Origin: Bacteroidales bacterium
GTDB lineage: Bacteria > Bacteroidota > Bacteroidia > Bacteroidales > JAQXIO01
Reading direction: 5' to 3'
Length of the DNA stretch: 44,822 nt
NCBI GenBank assembly: GCA_029007825.1
Contig: JAQXIO010000014.1
Span: 1 to 44,822 of the forward strand
In this document: piece by piece, positions 44,711 to 44,822 of the stretch
How positions within the stretch are numbered: the stretch's first letter is position 1
How the letters are laid out: every line of letters starts with the position of its first letter
Made by a program: the position numbers and the translations under genes
Notes under the pieces: generated by a model
What the model was told of the DNA's origin: nothing
Database searches by the model: none
What the model saw: only the letters and a program-made list of their open reading frames with translations

Positions 44711-44822
44711 AAATTTATTTTGCTGTCTGTATAGGTTCTTGTTAAATTTATTCTGTAACAATCAGTTATCATATTTTTTATGTGTTAAAATAATAAATAA
44801 AAGGTTTTATTATATGTTTATT

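Overview
The window is a 44.8 kb piece of a Bacteroidota chromosome, most probably from the order Bacteroidales. The evidence is type A (Por/T9SS) C-terminal sorting domains, promoters of the form TAnnTTTG, a 30-residue AURKAIP1/COX24-like protein next to HU and RNase G, DUF5686, DUF3078 and DUF2721 proteins, a pyrG-yidC pair, a GH92 lipoprotein and a GH140 enzyme. A gut or other host-associated, polysaccharide-using anaerobe with an Rnf complex fits. I cannot fix the genus from the sequence alone. No rRNA, tRNA, CRISPR array, insertion sequence or prophage was recognised.

Layout. Positions 1-4177 are a small surface-protein region: a T9SS cargo protein whose frame is broken by an in-frame TGA, an S8 serine protease, and an S74 self-cleaving chaperone domain carrying a T9SS signal. 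Positions 4586-10185 are housekeeping: mutY diverges from HU, the 30-residue ribosome-associated protein and RNase G, followed by dnaK. Positions 10326-13965 hold two secreted glycoside hydrolases. Positions 14077-21571 hold a FtsB/DivIC-like gene, dnaX, lepA, a large TPR protein, a DUF2721 protein and a flavoprotein. Positions 21678-33906 are mostly minus strand: pyrG-yidC, then a URO-D-like gene, GH92, an endonuclease, ettA and a DUF5686 protein. Positions 34093-42349 are plus strand: a DUF3078 outer-membrane protein, rseC, rnfBCDGEA and galE. The window ends with a secreted TPR-like protein, a YeiH-type transporter and an Rrf2-type regulator.

Most of the window is ordinary core chromosome. 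The strongest unusual signal is in dnaX. An in-frame A-AAA-AAG slippery heptamer lies inside a run of ten A at the boundary between the clamp-loader core and the tau-specific tail, and both alternative frames stop almost at once. This predicts a short gamma-like product. Other points worth a second look are two diverged copies of a roughly 155-170 bp imperfect palindromic intergenic repeat (upstream of dnaK and near 20.8 kb), a perfect 28 bp palindrome carrying two back-to-back -7 promoter elements (4377-4404), a perfect 20 bp operator-like palindrome in front of the Rrf2 gene, the nonsense-interrupted T9SS gene, an S74 domain placed upstream of a T9SS signal, and a hairpin between the 30-residue gene and RNase G.
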